DNA from: Nemophila menziesii
Lineage: Eukaryota; Streptophyta; Magnoliopsida; Boraginales; Hydrophyllaceae
Assembly: GCA_029959085.1 (NCBI GenBank)
Contig: JARWIR010000002.1
Coordinates: forward strand, 39,862,233-39,926,232
Direction: 5' to 3'
DNA length: 64,000 nt
The first letter of the stretch is position 1, and each line of letters begins with the position of its first letter. The notes below the pieces were generated by a model. That model made no database searches, was not told the DNA's origin, and saw nothing but the letters and a program-made list of their open reading frames with translations. The position numbers and the translations under genes are program-made. Shown in pieces: positions 22,909 to 33,429 of the stretch.

Positions 22909-22926
22909 TCCCCGGCAGCGACGCCA
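22909..22926 (-). other. E1 primer-binding site
   Basis: On the minus strand this reads TGGCGTCGCTGCCGGGGA, two differences from the tRNA-Asp-type Athila PBS. It lies 6 nt from the 5' LTR. Confidence 0.85.
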
Positions 22927-22932
22927 AGAACC

Positions 22933-24507
22933 TGGTGGTCCTTGTGTGCTATAAAATAATGCGCTAAAGTTAAAGACCACAGATCGCAAGTGTACGGTTG
23001 TCCAAGTAATAAACCAATAAATCAGAATTCGTTCACAGGGACGGAATGGTACAACTCATATGTGAATCAAATAAAGGATTATTGCAAGTACATAAAAGTA
23101 AATGATATAATGATTGTTTTGATTTTATAAAAGTAATATGCAAATATATTAAATTCTAAATTAGTTAAATTGAAATGAAAATAATGCAAATAAGTAGGGT
23201 AGATGCAAGAGAAGAAGTAGTAACTGAGTCACGCAAGGGTTTTACCTAAACCTGCTTGATTAATGTTTTCTGTTAAGGGACGAATTGCTATAATTGTGCT
23301 AGTTGGGATTCTAAAGTCTCCTAACCCCCGTAAGGGTGGACTTAGGAGCTCTCCTACGGTATTATAAATTCTGTCAGGATGATTACAATTACTTTCAAAT
23401 GGTTCAAGTTCTTTACCTCATTGGCTATTGGTTAGTCAAGCCTGTCAAGGTCATTGGCGAATACCAACGACAATTACCTAGGTCTGTATCTAAACCCCCC
23501 GTCAAGGTAATCACTACGCCACTATAGTGAATAGCCTAGATACTAAAAATTACCCTTAGTTCATGACACCAAAGATAATAATTCAAGAATGAAATAAGAT
23601 CCAACACAAAATAACAAATTCAATTTAAATACTTAAATCCTAAATCGGAGAAACATAAATTAATCAAGTTTAGGTTCAACCCAATATGCGATTCTCAAGT
23701 ACAAAGGGAAATTAGCTCATAACGGAAAGAAAAACTAAATTAAAATAAAATGAACTAATGTTTGATTACAGAAATGAAGGATGAAAGAACCTAATTAAGG
23801 ATTGAGTTTGGCTGTGATTTGGAGAAGATGACTTTCTCCCACTCTTAGTTTTCTCCTTTTCATTGCTTCTGACTTTCTCTCTGGCTTTTCTGACTTGTAT
23901 AAATTGAGTTGTCTAAAAAATGAAGTCTAAAGGCCTTTATATAGTGGAGAATTCAGATTAGGGTTTTTTTACTTAAGAAAAATAGGTTTAATGAAATAAA
24001 AGCCCAATCCTTAAATGAAATCTCGTAACTGATGTGCAAATGTTACTAAAACAGATGTAACTTTTGCGTCCAGACTCGAAATCACTCCGTTCAACTTGCA
24101 AAATCTTCCTGACTCAAAGATGCAACTTCCTTATTTCACGACTCTAAGGCTGAATCAGTGGCTAAGTGGCTCAAAAACAGTGATTTGTAACAGCCTTCCA
24201 GATTTCACTCTCCTCTAGTGAATTCTTCGAATCATCTTTTCTCGCATTTGACTTCTACACACGATCTAAGTCTTTAATTCTCGATTCCTTTCCTTGTCTT
24301 GGTGATCCATCTAATTCATGGACCTACAAACTTTGCACTAAAAAAACCATTTAATGTGCAAGAGCTTTAAAAATGAAAAATAATAAATTGCAAGGGAAGA
24401 AAACACAATATAATCAAATAAGCTTAAAAGTCTATCAAATAAGTCAATTAATCACCTAAAATGATGTCTCCTAAGGGCATATAATTAGAACAAAAAGGGA
24501 GACGTCA
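22933..24507 (-). repeat. E1 5' LTR
   Basis: A 1575-bp LTR, TGGTGGTCCT to GGGAGACGTCA in plus orientation. Read on the minus strand it starts TGACGTCTCC and carries the inverted copy GGAGACATCA about 35 bp further in. A TATATAAA box is complementary to about 23936-23943. Target duplicate ATTCA follows at 24508. Confidence 0.92.
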
Positions 24508-24512
24508 ATTCA

Positions 24513-24875
24513 CCTTTAAGATTAGATTAACAACTTAGTAAGATAGGCCCATATTAGTAACCCTAATTTATCTGTCTTACATTCATATTTATTTATCTGT
24601 ATTCTTATTTGTTATTTCACATCTAATAAGTATTCGTCTTATAATATATTATTCTTAACATCTAAATTCATCTACGATTATTGAATACAAGTATATCTAA
24701 CAGATTAAATCTCTGCGAATGAACTTTCCTTATCAACTAAACTTGCTAACGATATGTAATACTTGTAGTGAGTTTCTCGTGGTAGTGAAGGGTGTGTCCT
24801 TTATTATTATCTTCATTTATTTGTTTATTTATCATATTTTTGCCTCCACAATGTTTTTGGTGCCGCTGCTGTGGA
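24513..24875 (+). repeat. E0 LTR, right piece, and PBS
   Basis: This continues the LTR split by E1 and ends CCTCCACA at 24850. Seven bases later the PBS TGGTGCCGCTGCTGTGGA (24858-24875) is recognisable, decayed at several positions. The final 60 bp differ in detail from the E0 LTRs at 26013 and 31335, so this LTR need not be the partner of the 3' LTR at 29824. Confidence 0.7.
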
Positions 24876-24999
24876 TTTATCTTTAAATTACTTTATTTGC
24901 GTTTATTTAGTGTAGAAGTTTTTATTTGTTTTCGGTTTTACATGTTTCCTTTTGTTTTTGTCTTTTATAGAGTTTTAGAAGATAAATGAATGGTTAGAG

Positions 25000-25800
25000 C
25001 TAGGTCTTCCTGGCCCATTCCGAGTGCAACCCATTGGGATTCACCCTTCAGTTATTCAAGGCGTTCGATTCAAGCCCGATCCTGACATGATTAATCAATT
25101 CGCGAGCTATGTGAAATATAGTGGTGCTACACATCAAAATCCATTCCGATCGGTTGAGAAATTCATGCAATTCTGTGATGCCTACATTAGCGAAGGTGTT
25201 ACGCAAGAACTGATGTATTATTTAATGTTTCAATTCTTCTTGACTGGGAAAGCAAGCGATTGGTTAGATGATCAACCTCACGAGCTAATAACAAATTAGG
25301 ACAAGCTTCAAGCAAGATTCCTTGATCAATTTTATCATACAAGTATGAGAGTGAATGAACAATTGGAGCTTATGAATTTCTTACAAGAAGCCGGATAGAG
25401 TGTTGGAGAAACATGGGCGAGATTTCAAAACAAGTTAGCAAGATGTCCACTACACGAATACACGTCTGAATTACACTTAGCCATGTTCGATAAAGGACTC
25501 AATAAAGAGTCAAGGCTGAGAGTAGATGATTTAGGTCGTGGTAGTTTTGTCTTATGGATCCGAAGGAAGCAAAGGTTGGTATGGAAAGAATCATCGAGAC
25601 CGACATGAGTTGGCCACAATCACAAACACGTACCACTAATATTGATACGGAGGCGAGGTTTTCAAGCTTGCGAGATCAAATACAACAACTCTCTATAACA
25701 GTTGATCAAAGCATCCAAATTCCACCTCAACAGTTATATCTGCAAGAACAAGCCTATTAAAATTAAGCTAATCAACCAATAGGCTATAATGAGTATAACG
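25000..25800 (+). pseudogene. gag: E0 gag fragment
   Basis: The reading from 25024 (not a true start; the codon is GTG) gives IGIHPSVIQGVRFKPDPD, then FRSVEKFMQFCDAYISEG, the capsid core seen in E3 Gag ([19 protein letters not shown]). It reaches a stop at 25297 in a position open in E3 and continues in pieces to 25760, where IDTEARFSSLRDQIQQLSI matches the E3 region around [15 protein letters not shown]. At about 25840 it is joined to an LTR fragment. There are no zinc knuckle or downstream domains. Confidence 0.75.
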
Positions 25801-25842
25801 TAAGTCAAGCTCCTGAAACATTTCCATCACGTCCTCAAGAAG

Positions 25843-26037
25843 ATATCTTTCACTTGATATTGCATAAGTTCTTCCTAACTTCGTAGTCTCTGGGGAATGA
25901 ATCTTACTTATCATTGCGGACGACATGTGATACTTGTAGTGAGTACCGTGCTCAATTAGGGTGTTTGGTTGCATCTATATTATCTTATTTTTATCACACC
26001 TCAACCGACACCAAGTTTTTGGCTCCATTATTGGGGA
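25843..26037 (+). repeat. E0 internal LTR fragment plus decayed PBS
   Basis: The last 171 bp of an LTR (25843-26013, starting CACTTGATATTGCATAAG) match 31166-31335 of the E0 3' LTR. They are followed after 6 nt by TGGCTCCATTATTGGGGA (26020-26037), a PBS with several CpG-type losses. An LTR end and PBS in the middle of gag show that two related elements were fused here. Confidence 0.75.
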
Positions 26038-26044
26038 TTAAATC

Positions 26045-26935
26045 GTTGAAAAAGAATTCAAGAAGTTCCTTGACATGGTGAGCAAGTTAGATATCAACAT
26101 ACCGTCTGTAGAAATTCTCAATAGAATGTCGAAATATCTTAAATTCAGAATGACATCCTTTCTAATAATCAAAGTTTAGAAACTGGGAAGATGATTGGAC
26201 TATCTAAGGAGTGTAGTGATATATGTCAAGGCACGTTGCCACCGAAGTTGCAATATCCCAAATGTTTTACAATTCCTATTGTTATTGGTGAGGATGGAGC
26301 GGGAAAGGATTATGTGATTTAGGCGCAAGTATCAATCTCATGCCAAAGTCCCTGTTTGAAAAACTCTACATAGGAAAGGTGGTACCCACTTCAGTGGTAT
26401 TACAAATGTCGGATCGCTCTCTCTCCAAACCAGTAGGTAAAATTAATGATGATTTAGTTAAGGCTGGTAGTTTTATATTTCCTTTTGATTTTATTATTCT
26501 TATCTACGACATTGATAAAAATGTCCCCATTATTTTGGGTACACAATTCTTAGGCACGGGCGTACACTAATTGATGTTGAGAATGGTGAATTGATCATGA
26601 GACTCCAAGACAAACAGTTGAAATTTAAGGTATTTAAAGCGATGAAGTTCCCTGGTTCTTCGAGAGATTTTCTTAGACTTTATTAAACAAGTTGTGAAAA
26701 AGAGAACCAGAATATGTACCGCAAAGGTTCCAAGAGAAGTTCAGAAGAGGCGAAGAAGTCGCATCGAAAAAAGCCCGATCCTCCACAAAAAGCACGCACA
26801 CCTAAAACTTTTTGGATGGGCTCATTCATGGCTCAAAGAATATATTTGAGAAGTTAGTGGGCGTGAAAGGCAAGGGATTTAAATTTCACAGGCTAAATAT
26901 TGATAAACTAATTCATTGTTGGGGAGGTGATGTTA
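26045..26935 (+). pseudogene. E0 pre-protease linker, protease and Gag-tail remnant
   Basis: After the PBS the sequence jumps to the pre-protease linker (EFKKFLDMVSKLDINIPSV-like, 26047-26115) and the protease region. The ORF 26340-26570 reads MPKSLFEKLYIGKVVPTSVV, then FIILIYDIDKNVPIILGTQF, like E3 positions around [11 protein letters not shown]. The DLGASINL motif lies just before, at about 26316-26339, in line with it. After a break, 26830-26890 encodes EKLVGVKGKGFKFHR, matching the tail of the E2 protein. RT, RNase H and integrase are absent. Confidence 0.7.
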
Positions 26936-26949
26936 AGAAATAATCACCG

Positions 26950-27005
26950 AGTAACACGTTGAACTAAACGACGTTAAACAAAAGTGCTCTTGGGAGACAC
27001 CTCTT
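26950..27005 (+). other. E0 post-gag motif
   Basis: AACACGTTGAACTAAACGACGTTAA-type sequence is followed by ACAAAAGTGCT and CTTGGGAGACACC. It is the same order as in E2 and E4, but the second stem is incomplete. Confidence 0.5.
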
Positions 27006-27171
27006 GTTTTAATTTCTTTTTAATTAGTTTTATGTTTTGTACTGTATAATATTAAGTTAGTGTACACTTTTAATGTGTTTACAAGCTAATAGGAGAGAAA
27101 GGTAGTGTGTTATTTTGCATTAAACGAGTTTGGCGTCAAAAGGGAAAAGTTGGAAAAATTATGATCCTCTG

Positions 27172-27452
27172 ACCGGTATACCGGTGAGAAGTAACGGTGA
27201 GGAAATTAGGTATAATGCGGAGTGGGGAGTAGTAAAACCGTGTCGTCACTCGCCCAATACGGTTTGGAATTTTTTTTTGACCGGCTTATACCGCCGAAAT
27301 TACCGGCTCACCGGTCCATCCAAAACCGTTGTGACAGTCATGAAATAAGGGTGAAAGCCGAGGCGAGGATAGCAAAAACCGTGGTCGCATTTGACGACAC
27401 GGTATGATGACGTCAGGGCACTGGCTAGCCGCCGATATCACCGGCATATCGG
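27172..27452 (+). repeat. E0 palindrome array
   Basis: A perfect 14-bp palindrome ACCGGTATACCGGT lies at 27172-27185. Further palindromic sites are centred at 27287.5/27308.5 (21 bp) and 27426.5/27446.5 (20 bp). Segments such as AAAACCGTTGTGACAG and AAACCGTGGTCGC between them resemble the ACCGT/ACGGT hairpins of E5 and E6. Confidence 0.75.
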
Positions 27453-27844
27453 TCCGAGGCGGTTTGAGAAGAAGAATTTGCTTCCAAGCCTACTTCTTAC
27501 CTTATTAAAGCAAACCCTATCCTCCTTCAACCTTCCAAAGATGAATTTTTCAGACCCAAAACATATAAAAACACCTTGAAGCTTGATTAAACCTTCAAAT
27601 AAACACAACAACAATATCAAATATTTCCTCCATCCTCTATAAACACATGTTCTTCATCAAATTCATTACACAACACAACAAAACACCAAAGATCGTCATG
27701 CTTTCAAGAGTTCTTCCAAAAACATTTATGAATTCCTTCTTTCATCGTTGATGATTATTCATTCAAGAAACAATCTCGAGCGATACCAATCTTTCATAAC
27801 TTTATTCTATATTTGGTGTAACTTGAGTTGTGGGTTAATCAAAG

Positions 27845-28339
27845 ATGTCAAATAGAACAAATGCTATGGATTACAAAAGGAAGTGTTCAATCTTAGGGAA
27901 GAACACCAATTTTTCCGGAGCTACAAAGGAACACATCATTGACCTTGATAAGCCTATTGAAAATAAGCCAAAGATTGGGGTAACAGCACAACCACTACGA
28001 AGAAAACTCACAGCAAGAATGAGTATACCAACAAGGCATAAAAAAAAGACACCAATCCAAGATCAAGGTTCGTCTTCAAATCTTAATGAAAATTCAAAAA
28101 CTGTATCAACACCACCAACATGGGCAGTTAGAATGATGAAAGAAATCGATAGTTTGAAAAGAAATTTCAACGCCTTCTTGAATGAAATTTTGAGGATCGA
28201 TCATGTGATGAACAAATTAACAGAAGACTTGGATATAATGAATAAAGAAATAAATAATGAAATTTCAACACTTGTTGGAATGAAATATCAACGCCCTTTT
28301 CCAATTCTTCTCCTTTATTGCTTGTATGAATTAGTTTAG
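27845..28339 (+). CDS. E0 second ORF, short form
   Basis: A 164-residue ORF starts MSNRTNAMDYKRKCSILGKN, with ATG preceded by TTGAGTTGTGGG as in other copies. The N-terminal 20 residues match E6 almost exactly and E3 in pattern. The middle is basic (RRKLTARM, RHKKK) and Ser/Asn-rich. Residues about 90-145 (WAVRMMKEIDSLKRNFNAFL, then MNKLTEDLDIMNKEI) should form a coiled coil. The central domain of the long form (E3 residues about 110-340) is absent. E6 has the same short architecture at 49639 to 36263. The host element is dead, so expression is unlikely. Function unknown. Confidence 0.6.
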   Translation: MSNRTNAMDYKRKCSILGKNTNFSGATKEHIIDLDKPIENKPKIGVTAQPLRRKLTARMSIPTRHKKKTPIQDQGSSSNLNENSKTVSTPPTWAVRMMKEIDSLKRNFNAFLNEILRIDHVMNKLTEDLDIMNKEINNEISTLVGMKYQRPFPILLLYCLYELV

Positions 28340-28377
28340 TTTAGTTTTAAATTTTATTGCTTTATTGAGTTTTTTTC

Positions 28378-29823
28378 GAGTCGTGGGCACACGACTTACT
28401 TTTGAGTTGGGGGTGGGGAGTCATTTTCCTCAACTTCCTTTTCTATTTTTGCATAAAATTTAAAAAGTTTTAGGGTTAGAATTGACATAGAATATGGTGA
28501 ATGTACCTATTGAGCATGCTTTAATTAAGTCAATGATAGTAAGTAGTATGTTTTTGAAAGTTATTAAAAATATGTTTAGTATGCATATATGAAAATAGGA
28601 GTAAAAGATGGGGAGATTAATGAGCAATGCGTATGACGTGTCAAGTTGGAACTTAGAGAGAGTTAATTGGTGTGTAGAATGTGAGGTTTGAAATTAGTTG
28701 AAACCCCGCTTGTATATGAACTAATAGTGAAAAATTAACAAATTCCGCTAGTTAGAAAAGTGAATAAAGCTGTTATTTCATATTGAATCCACTTGAAGCC
28801 TTTTTAGCTTTCTCACCCTTTTATTTGATTATTATTATTATTAACCATCTTAGCCCTTTTGAGCGTTTCTAAAGCCTTTTATTAACCACATTACAAGCCA
28901 TACCCCTTAGTTTATAGGAATCGTCCATATGACCCCCCCCCCCCCCCCCTCAAACTGCAAAACCTGAGACAAGATGTTTTAGAGCTTGAGTCTGTGGTGG
29001 TGGGTTTCATTATTGGGAAATATTGTGATTGGGAAATTTATTGTAATTGTGATAGTATTGATGATGATGAGTTTTATTTTTGTAACCCTTTGTCGGGTAA
29101 AAGTGAATGAAAAGAAAAAACTATATATGAAATAGTAGCATGATATCTCACATTAAAGAGAGAGTCGTAGCTAGCTATTATAAGAAGAAAAAAAGAGATA
29201 TTTGGAAAAGATTAAAAGATTTGGATCGGCAAAGTGGAAATTATTATGAAATCATCATGAAATTTTTTTATTTGGGTTATTTGGGGATGCAAATAAAATC
29301 ATCAAAATTGGGTTGAGTGAGAAAATCTTCGAGTAAAACTCAAGCTCTAGGGAGATTCTTTGATGGAATATATGGAGAGAGCCAAAAGCTCATTTTTCAT
29401 TATCCGAATATACCATACTGTCCCTAAGCCACGTTATAACTGTAAAGACCTTAGGATTTTTAGCTACTTGTTGGAGGAACAATGGAACAATTATGGCATA
29501 GGTGAGTGTACCATTGGATACTATATTAGGACCTATGATCCACCTGTAGCCGTTAACAGGAACTAAGTTGAAGACCTCTCCTTCTGGCATTGCGATGTTA
29601 ATCTGGACTTGACGTTATGGATTGTTGATTATAGGTATATTAAGTATATGTGTGCATTATTTATTTAGAATTACTATATGATACTTGTTATAATGTTTAG
29701 CTCTAGGATCATTTATTGTTTTCTATTCTTTTTCTTGTCTTCGTCTTCTATATTTATTATTTGACTACCTTACTGTTTTTATCTTTATTGTATCGGGACG
29801 ATACAAATTTGAGTTGGGGGTCC
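28378..29823 (+). other. E0 non-coding 3' region, hairpins and PPT
   Basis: It starts with the hairpin GAGTCGTG/CACGACTT (28378-28397) and TGAGTTGGGGGT (28402-28413). A run of 18 C residues interrupts it near 28927-28949. The AGAGAGCCAAAAGCTCA block is at about 29376. A perfect 8-bp hairpin TTGTATCG-GGA-CGATACAA (29788-29806) directly precedes the PPT TGAGTTGGGGGT (29809-29820). No gene is visible. Confidence 0.75.
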
Positions 29824-31335
29824 TGATTTCTCCCTATTTTTGATATAATAATCTAGGTTAGAGATATCATTTAGGTGTATTTGAGAAATTTATTATAGAC
29901 TTTTATTCACAATTTGATTTTTTCTTTTCTTTTTTGTCTTGATTTGATGATTTATTATTTTTTAGAGCATATTTGGTTCAACTTGTGTGTTAATGTGAAA
30001 ATTTAAATATATATGGAAATTAATTAGATTCCAAATCAATTAAAAGAGAAAAGGAAAGAAGATATGGAAGGAAGTAGAGATAAAATAGGAAAGGAAAAGT
30101 TCCCATGTATATCTGAAATTCTGTAGTTACATCCACTGAAGTGAAGATGGCATAAAATTGGCTCGGAATTTAGATGAGAAATAATAAGATAAAGTGTATA
30201 ACGTTTTACTGCGGTCGTTTTGATAAAACGTAGGCAAAAATTGGATTAATAATGATTGAGATACGACCAATACAAGACAACAGCGTTTTATCCCGTCTTC
30301 TATATTTTAGGAAACAAATTTTAGCTGGAAATTGACTCAAATTACTTGCCTTCTACTCCAAGATTTCGACCTAGGGTTTCAAAACCCTATAAATAAACCC
30401 TCTTGTCATTAGAAATACATCCTTGGCCAGCCTTTAAACCAAGAGAAAGCTTAGAATAAGAGAAGAGAAGTCTGGAAGGAGTTGGACAACAAATTATGCC
30501 TACCCAATCCTTCAAATTTGTAATTGTTTTCTTTTATTTCTCTAGTATGAACTAATTTTATTTTTGCTTGAGATTAGCATATGGAAATGAACCCTAGAAT
30601 TGTTTTACATCTATTTTAACTTGGGATGTTCGCATTTAAATTGATATTAGTGTTTTATTTTTTGATTTATGTGTTTTGATTTATTGTTTGTAGTTCTTGC
30701 TAGTGCACGAGTATAGGATTACCTTAATAGTAGTTATATGGTCACCCAAAAGGGGTGTCTAATTATTGAAACACCACGTAAACGTCTAGTGTACGGTAGT
30801 GAGCTGGAAGGGCTTGCCTAACTAGATAGTCATTAGGGTTTGAGATTAATCGCCGATCATTGCACAGGATCATCTTACCCAAGTCCCTAATAATTGTTAG
30901 GAATCCACCTAAGTCCACTGGGAAGGAGGTTAGGAGGAATATAGAATCCTGGCTATTTCATATTACACAATTCTCCCTTACATGATTAGAACAAACAAGG
31001 CTAGTGGGGATCACTCGCTAGATCTCAAGCTAAACTCTCATACTATCTTCTTCTCTTATTTATTTTCATGTCTTTATTTTATTTATTTAATTGTTCTTAT
31101 TCAAAAACCAACCAAATATTCCATTATACTTTTATTTACAGCGTATTATTCATCTAGCTTTCTTACTTGCACTTGATATTGCATAAGTTCTTCCTAACTT
31201 TCGTAGTCTTTGAGGAAAAAATCTTACTTATCATTAAAACTTGTGTATGACATGTGGTACTTGCATTGAGTACCGTGCTCTGTTAGGGTGTTTAGTTGCA
31301 TCTTTATTATCTTATTTTTATCACACCTTAGCCGA
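29824..31335 (+). repeat. E0 3' LTR
   Basis: It starts TGATTTCTCCC three bases after the PPT and has TATAAATA at 30388-30395. It ends near TTAGCCGA at 31335, where the expected CACCA is missing or altered. Minus-strand second-ORF sequence of E5 begins at once. No target duplication can be assigned. Confidence 0.85.
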
Positions 31336-32419
31336 ATTCAGAGGTATTGCTCCATTAACTTCCCCAACAGGCTTATCCAAATCCATACCCAATTTCTTGG
31401 TTTCACTATGAATATTTACGATTGCAATCGTAGTAATGTTCTCTCCTAATTCACGGGGTTCATCTTCTTCGTTTCCGCGTGGCACTTTTGCTTTTGAACA
31501 TATCGAGGTAATTAAACACGGAAACTTAAGGTTACATTGCCCAATAGAGGATTTTGCGTAAACCTTAATGAGGTCATAGATTAGTGAGCTACATCTATTT
31601 CTTTCTTCTCAAGTATGAATTTAATAAAGATGAGTTGATCACGTGATACCTTAGAAGTATGGGAATTTCCGAAGAAGGTAGGAATTATGAAATGGGACCA
31701 TGCTCTCACGTGTGGTTTCTATTGATATCTCTGGCCTACGGGGATGGGTTTAACTCATAAATTAAAACATGATTGTAGAACGAGTCCCATTGGGAGGTTG
31801 GATCATTAAGCTCTTCATGGTTTTGGCAGGCACCCATCAAGTTTGGCAATTTTAGTATCTTACAAATACGCTCAACTGGCAAAAGAACAATCTTCTTACG
31901 AACTTCAATCGAATTACTTTCCGCAAATACCAACTCTTCATAAATTTCATGAACTAAGGCTGGGATGTAAGACAATTCTCGATTCCTCAACTCTTTCCAT
32001 CCAAACTCGTCACAAGTTACTGCGTAATCTTTGACTTCACTGCTCGTAATGTCCTTCGGAAATCCATTTTCAACACCAAAATTTATCTTAGCAAACTGGT
32101 CACAAATGTTCTTTCCAACTCATGAATGGCCTCTTAGGTATCACGACCATTGTTTTTCTTTTTACAGAATGTTGTTCATTCATTGTTCACTCACAATAGG
32201 TTCTTACACTTCTTTTTCATCCAAGTTTGGCTTTTTAGGGGTAGTATTGCTTGGGTTATCTTTCATCACCATACTTTTCTTGACCTCTCCAACCATAGTC
32301 ATAGAACTCGAATCTGGAATCTCAATAGCTTTGTCTAGAGTATCCCCAAGAGAATTTCTAGTGCTGGTATTAATGCGCATCTTATGATTGAAGCACAAGG
32401 AATCGGTTATGTTTGTCAT
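31336..32419 (-). pseudogene. E5 second ORF (long form), truncated and broken
   Basis: The ATG complementary to 32417-32419 begins MTNITDSLCFNHKMR. It continues DTLDKAIEIPDSSSMTMVG, like AIEIPDSRSK in E3, and then carries the domain fragment 31736-31990 (MRNRELSYIPALVHEIYEEL, then KKIVLLPVERICKILKLPNL). Frames shift several times. The readable part ends at residues corresponding to about 355 of the E3 protein; the coiled-coil end is missing because of the junction at 31336. Confidence 0.7.
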
Positions 32420-32840
32420 CGCAATGAACCCCAAACTAAACACTTCCAAAATTCAAAAAATAGAGAAAAGTTTTGAACTTTGATGTTTTGAGGATATAGG
32501 AATTAGGTATGTGGTGTAATATGAGATGAGTGATGATTATGTTATGGTATAGGAGAGGTTTACTGGTTAAGATTAAAGCTTTGATGAAGAAGTAATTAGG
32601 ATTACAGTGAACATTTCTTGGTGTTTTGGAAGGATTTGAAGTTTGATTTTGTGTTTGGAACGGATTAGAATATTTATGGTTGATGGAGGGAAGGTTATAG
32701 TATGTTTTTGTGTCTTTAAAGTGTTTTTCTTGGATTTGGAACTGAAAAAATCATTTTGTGGGATTTGGGAACGGCTAGGGTTAGGCTTTGTTAGGTTAAA
32801 ATCCAAAATTTGCATAAATTGCTTCCTAACTGAAATCTTG

Positions 32841-33179
32841 TGGTAGACCGCGGGTTCCTTGTGGTGTACCGCGAATGACATCACGCACTCCCTATACCGT
32901 GTCACAGTTCTACAATTCTGACGACGCGGTTTGAACAAGTGTCCTCTCGGCAATGGACCTGATTTGTCAAACCGTTGTAAAGGTCTTGGACCCTGCAGTG
33001 CACTGCGGGTATTGTGTTGTGTACCGCATGATTTCTATATTGGAACCCGTGGCACAGTACACGCGCAAGCGACACTACGTTTTATGGACTGATGTCTCGC
33101 ATGTGTACCCAATTTCATTACCGTTATGACGATTTTCCTTGGGTGCGGTGCACCGCAGATATGGTGCGGTATACCGCAC
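32841..33179 (-). repeat. E5 palindrome array, three regular pairs
   Basis: Pairs are centred at 32845.5/32866.5, 33000.5/33021.5 and 33150.5/33171.5. All three spacings are 21 bp and the pairs lie 155 and 150 bp apart. TGCGGTGCACCGCA (33144-33157) and GTGCGGTATACCGCAC (33164-33179) are perfect. ACCGTTGTAAAGGT-like hairpin sequences lie beside the pairs, as in E6. Confidence 0.85.
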
Positions 33180-33363
33180 AAAGCTGCTGTGTATCACATT
33201 TTTCCCGTTTTTGTTCATCCTAAACTCAATTACTTCACAATTAAAATAGTAGCTTTCTTGTTTCTTAAAATTATACACTAATTAACAACAATTACTCTAA
33301 TATACAGTAGGAATTGAAAAACATTAAAGCGATAAACTAATATACGATTGAAATGACTTTTGT

Positions 33364-33429
33364 TTAACGTGTTTAAGCTCGACTGGTTACCTCTCGCACT
33401 ATGTAGCTTCGAGGAGGAACATGACCTCC
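33364..33429 (-). pseudogene. E5 pol 3' end and post-pol motif
   Basis: The minus strand reads VMFLLEAT and a TAG complementary to 33401-33403, then the spacer with the GTCGAGCTTAAAC and GTTAAACAAAAG motifs. The codons join directly to those at 60126 onward, so this is the split terminal exon-like piece of the E5 integrase caused by the E6 insertion. Confidence 0.8.

Larger units (their letters stand above)
4168..24507 (-). mobile_element. E1: full-length, decayed Athila-like element (minus strand), interrupted by E2
   Basis: Two 1575-bp LTRs (22933-24507 as 5' LTR, 4168-5742 as 3' LTR) bound gag, protease, RT, RNase H, integrase, a palindrome array and a second ORF, all on the minus strand. 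The flanking 5-bp target duplication ATTCA (4163-4167, 24508-24512) is intact, so this is one insertion event into an E0 LTR. Element E2 (13400-21030) interrupts it within the gag-protease linker. The LTRs differ visibly from each other and the genes carry stops and frameshifts, so the copy is considerably older than E3. Confidence 0.92.
31336..33429 (-). mobile_element. E5, left part (second ORF, palindrome array, pol end)
   Basis: On the minus strand this carries the end of pol (33401-33429), the post-pol motif, a palindrome array and a long-form second ORF whose C-terminal part is cut at 31336 by the E0 LTR. The pol sequence continues without loss at 60126 once E6 and one copy of its target duplicate CCTCC are removed. 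Confidence 0.85.

Noticed and set aside
24780..24875. Separate host gene near 24792-24989
   Set aside because: The open frame spans the end of an LTR and a PBS and is cysteine/phenylalanine-rich by chance.
28927..28949. C-run and A-rich microsatellites as functional signals
   Set aside because: Simple repeats at non-equivalent places in single copies; likely slippage or sequencing effects.
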